Origin: Flavobacteriales bacterium UBA6969
GTDB taxonomy: Bacteria > Bacteroidota > Bacteroidia > Flavobacteriales_D > Sanyastnellaceae
Direction: 5' to 3'
DNA length: 6,191 bases
Assembly (NCBI GenBank): GCA_002448555.1
Contig: DJYV01000106.1
Location: forward strand, 1 to 6,191
A model generated the notes under the pieces. The model had not been told where the DNA came from, ran no database searches, and saw nothing but the letters and a program-made list of their open reading frames with translations. Made by a program: the position numbers and the translations under genes. This document shows positions 4,866 to 6,191 of the stretch, piece after piece; positions within the stretch are counted from its first letter, which is position 1, and every line of letters starts with the position of its first letter.

Positions 4866-5312
4866 ATGAATCTCAGCAATCTCAAGCCAGCAGATGGTTC
4901 TCGGAAACAGCGCAAGCGAGTTGGTCGCGGTGAAGGCTCCGGTCACGGAGGCACCTCTACACGTGGTCATAAAGGCGCGAAGTCGCGTTCCGGCTACAAG
5001 AGCAAAATCGGTTTTGAAGGTGGTCAACAGCCGCTTCAGCGCCGCGTTCCAAAGTTCGGTTTCACCAATCCGAACCGCGTGGAGTACAAAGGCATCAACT
5101 TGGATACCCTCCAGGAATTGATCGACCGCAAGAAGCTCAAGGCAGTTACCCTCAATGACCTCATGGAAAACGGCCTCGCCGGAAAGCGTGATTTGGTCAA
5201 GATCCTCGGACGAGGTGAATTGAAGACAGGTGTACCTGTAACAGCACACAAATTTTCTGCATCTGCGAAGGCTGCCATCGAAGCAGCTGGCGGTGAAGCA
5301 ACCGAAGCATAA
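4866..5312 (+). CDS. rplO: 50S ribosomal protein uL15 (L15)
   Basis: uL15 threads a long basic N-terminal extension into the 50S core and is important in late assembly. The 148-residue product begins MNLSNLKPADGSRKQRKRVG, then RGEGSGHGGTSTRGHKGAKS (about 21-40), SGYKSKIGFEGGQQPLQRRV and PKFGFTN, which together form the extended Gly/Arg/Lys-rich region. The globular end has VTLNDLMENGL, VKILGRGELK and HKFSASAKAAIEAAGG, matching the family's VKVLGxGEL and SxxAxxAIEAAGG. The ATG at 4866 lacks A at -3 and has no Shine-Dalgarno, the weakest start context among the uncoupled genes. TAA stop; secY begins 10 nt later. Confidence 0.98.
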   Translation: MNLSNLKPADGSRKQRKRVGRGEGSGHGGTSTRGHKGAKSRSGYKSKIGFEGGQQPLQRRVPKFGFTNPNRVEYKGINLDTLQELIDRKKLKAVTLNDLMENGLAGKRDLVKILGRGELKTGVPVTAHKFSASAKAAIEAAGGEATEA

Positions 5313-5322
5313 ACCCACTTAG

Positions 5323-6191
5323 ATGAAGAATTTTTTCACTCAGATCTCGAATATCTGGAAGCACGAAGAGTTGCGCCAGAAGTTGGGCATAACCCTGGGC
5401 TTGATTTTGGTTTACCGAGTCGGCTCGTTCATCGTGATCCCTGGTGTGAACAGCGACGTTTTGGCTGAGCAGATGGCTCAGTCCGGAAGCGGCGGTTTGG
5501 GCGACTTGTTGTCCTTGTTCACGGGTGGAGCCTTCACGCGTGCCTCAATCTTCGCATTGGGCATCATGCCATACATCTCGGCATCGATCATCATTCAGTT
5601 GTTGGGCATCGCCGTGCCAGCGGTACAGAAGATGCAGGCTGAAGGTGAGAGCGGCCGGAAGAAAATCAACCAGTACACGCGTTTCTTGACCATCGCCATC
5701 ACGTTGGTGCAGGCACCTGGTTACATCGCAACTTCGGTTGCAGGTGTTCCCGGAGCGGTTGCCAACCCTTCAACGTTTTGGTGGTTCAGCGCGGTGTTGA
5801 TTTTGGTGTGTTCTACCCTGGTCATCATGTGGCTTGGCGAGCGCATCACGGACAAAGGCGTGGGCAACGGCATCTCCTTGCTCATCATGATTGGCATCAT
5901 CGCTACGTTCCCACAAGCGATCATTCAAGAATTCATCCACCCGGACACGTCGGTGTTCTTCTTCTTGGTGGAGATTGCCTTCTTGTTGATTGTCATCGGG
6001 GCCAGTGTTGCCTTGGTGCAAGCGTTGCGTAAGGTGCCTGTTCAGATGGCGAAAATGCAGGCTGGCGGAACGCACCTCCCACAAGGTGAGGGCGCACGCA
6101 GTTACATTCCATTGAAAGTGAACTCTGCCGGTGTCATGCCGATCATCTTTGCCCAGGCAATCATGTTCGTGCCATTGTACCTGACGCAGAG
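5323..6191 (+). CDS. secY: Preprotein translocase channel subunit SecY, 3' end outside window
   Basis: SecY forms the protein-conducting channel of the SecYEG translocon in the inner membrane. The frame is open from ATG 5323 through the window end: 289 codons, roughly two thirds of a normal SecY of about 440. Visible in order are TM1 with RVGSFIVIPGV (32-42), the plug segment GGLGDLLSLFTGGAF (57-71), TM2 with RASIFALGIMPYISASIIIQ (73-92), including Ile81 and Ile85 at likely pore-ring positions, the loop EGESGRKKINQYTR (107-120), TM3-TM4, WLGERITDKGVGNGISLLI (170-188), TM6, the cytoplasmic ribosome/SecA-facing loop VQALRKVPVQMAK (232-244), and YIPLKVNSAGVMPIIFA (261-277). Leu codons are mostly TTG. 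No signal peptide, as expected. By canonical order infA or rpmJ would follow, unseen. Confidence 0.98.
   Translation, partial: MKNFFTQISNIWKHEELRQKLGITLGLILVYRVGSFIVIPGVNSDVLAEQMAQSGSGGLGDLLSLFTGGAFTRASIFALGIMPYISASIIIQLLGIAVPAVQKMQAEGESGRKKINQYTRFLTIAITLVQAPGYIATSVAGVPGAVANPSTFWWFSAVLILVCSTLVIMWLGERITDKGVGNGISLLIMIGIIATFPQAIIQEFIHPDTSVFFFLVEIAFLLIVIGASVALVQALRKVPVQMAKMQAGGTHLPQGEGARSYIPLKVNSAGVMPIIFAQAIMFVPLYLTQ

Noticed and set aside
4860..5318. Minus-strand open frame of 152 codons covering all of rplO
   Set aside because: Exact antisense of a highly conserved gene, with no family resemblance; open by codon bias. The same applies to minus-strand frames at 531-1091, 860-1336, 2130-2612, 2501-2947 and 5770-6084.
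5313..5322. Terminator or attenuator between rplO and secY
   Set aside because: The spacer is 10 nt, with no inverted repeat or T-run; the genes look co-transcribed.
1..6191. Hidden novel system or inserted accessory gene
   Set aside because: Every stretch above 34 nt is covered by a canonical ribosomal protein or secY in standard order, and no foreign composition is evident by eye.

Overview
The window is an uninterrupted stretch of a bacterial ribosomal-protein super-operon, the distal S10 segment joined to the spc segment. It is read entirely on the + strand. The order is rpsC (3' end only), rplP, rpmC, rpsQ, rplN, rplX, rplE, rpsN, rpsH, rplF, rplR, rpsE, rpmD, rplO and secY (5' part only). 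This is the canonical bacterial order with nothing inserted, lost, split or inverted. rpmD is only 59 codons long.

The proteins point to Bacteroidota, probably near the Flavobacteriia. Lineage-typical wording is seen in uS17 (CNIGDT followed by ETRPLSK), uL14 (KKAVRRADGSYIRFDDNA and the ending MKIVSLAPEVL), uL30 (EATPQI then HLVTVEEL) and SecY (KINQYTR, YIPLKV). Start sites also fit: most lack a Shine-Dalgarno sequence and carry A at -3 and often -6, as described for Flavobacterium. Base composition looks moderate (about 50-55% G+C by eye) and Leu is mostly TTG, so this is not a very AT-rich flavobacterium. I cannot name a genus.

Layout: 1-1202 holds rpsC', rplP, rpmC and rpsQ, with two stop/start overlaps. 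1203-1236 is the longest spacer (34 nt) and contains a GGAGGAG that is too far from any start to be a normal ribosome-binding site. 1237-3178 runs rplN to rpsH, 3197-4654 rplF to rpsE, 4666-5312 rpmD and rplO, and 5323 to the end is secY. Spacers are otherwise 4-21 nt. I see no promoter, terminator, RNA gene, mobile element, CRISPR or long repeat, and no gene-free stretch above 34 nt.

The genes work together as one expression unit. Six small-subunit/mRNA-path or head proteins (uS3, uS17, uS14, uS8, uS5 and partners) and eight large-subunit proteins (uL16, uL29, uL14, uL24, uL5, uL6, uL18, uL30, with uL15) are made in ratio, followed by the SecY translocon channel that docks at the ribosome exit site. 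There is no sign of a new biological system here. The observations worth a second look are about translation signals: A-3/A-6 start contexts, a recurring CGANNACNATG start motif, second stop codons that back up only the non-TAA stops, an orphan GGAGGAG, and a few intragenic hairpins and A7 runs.
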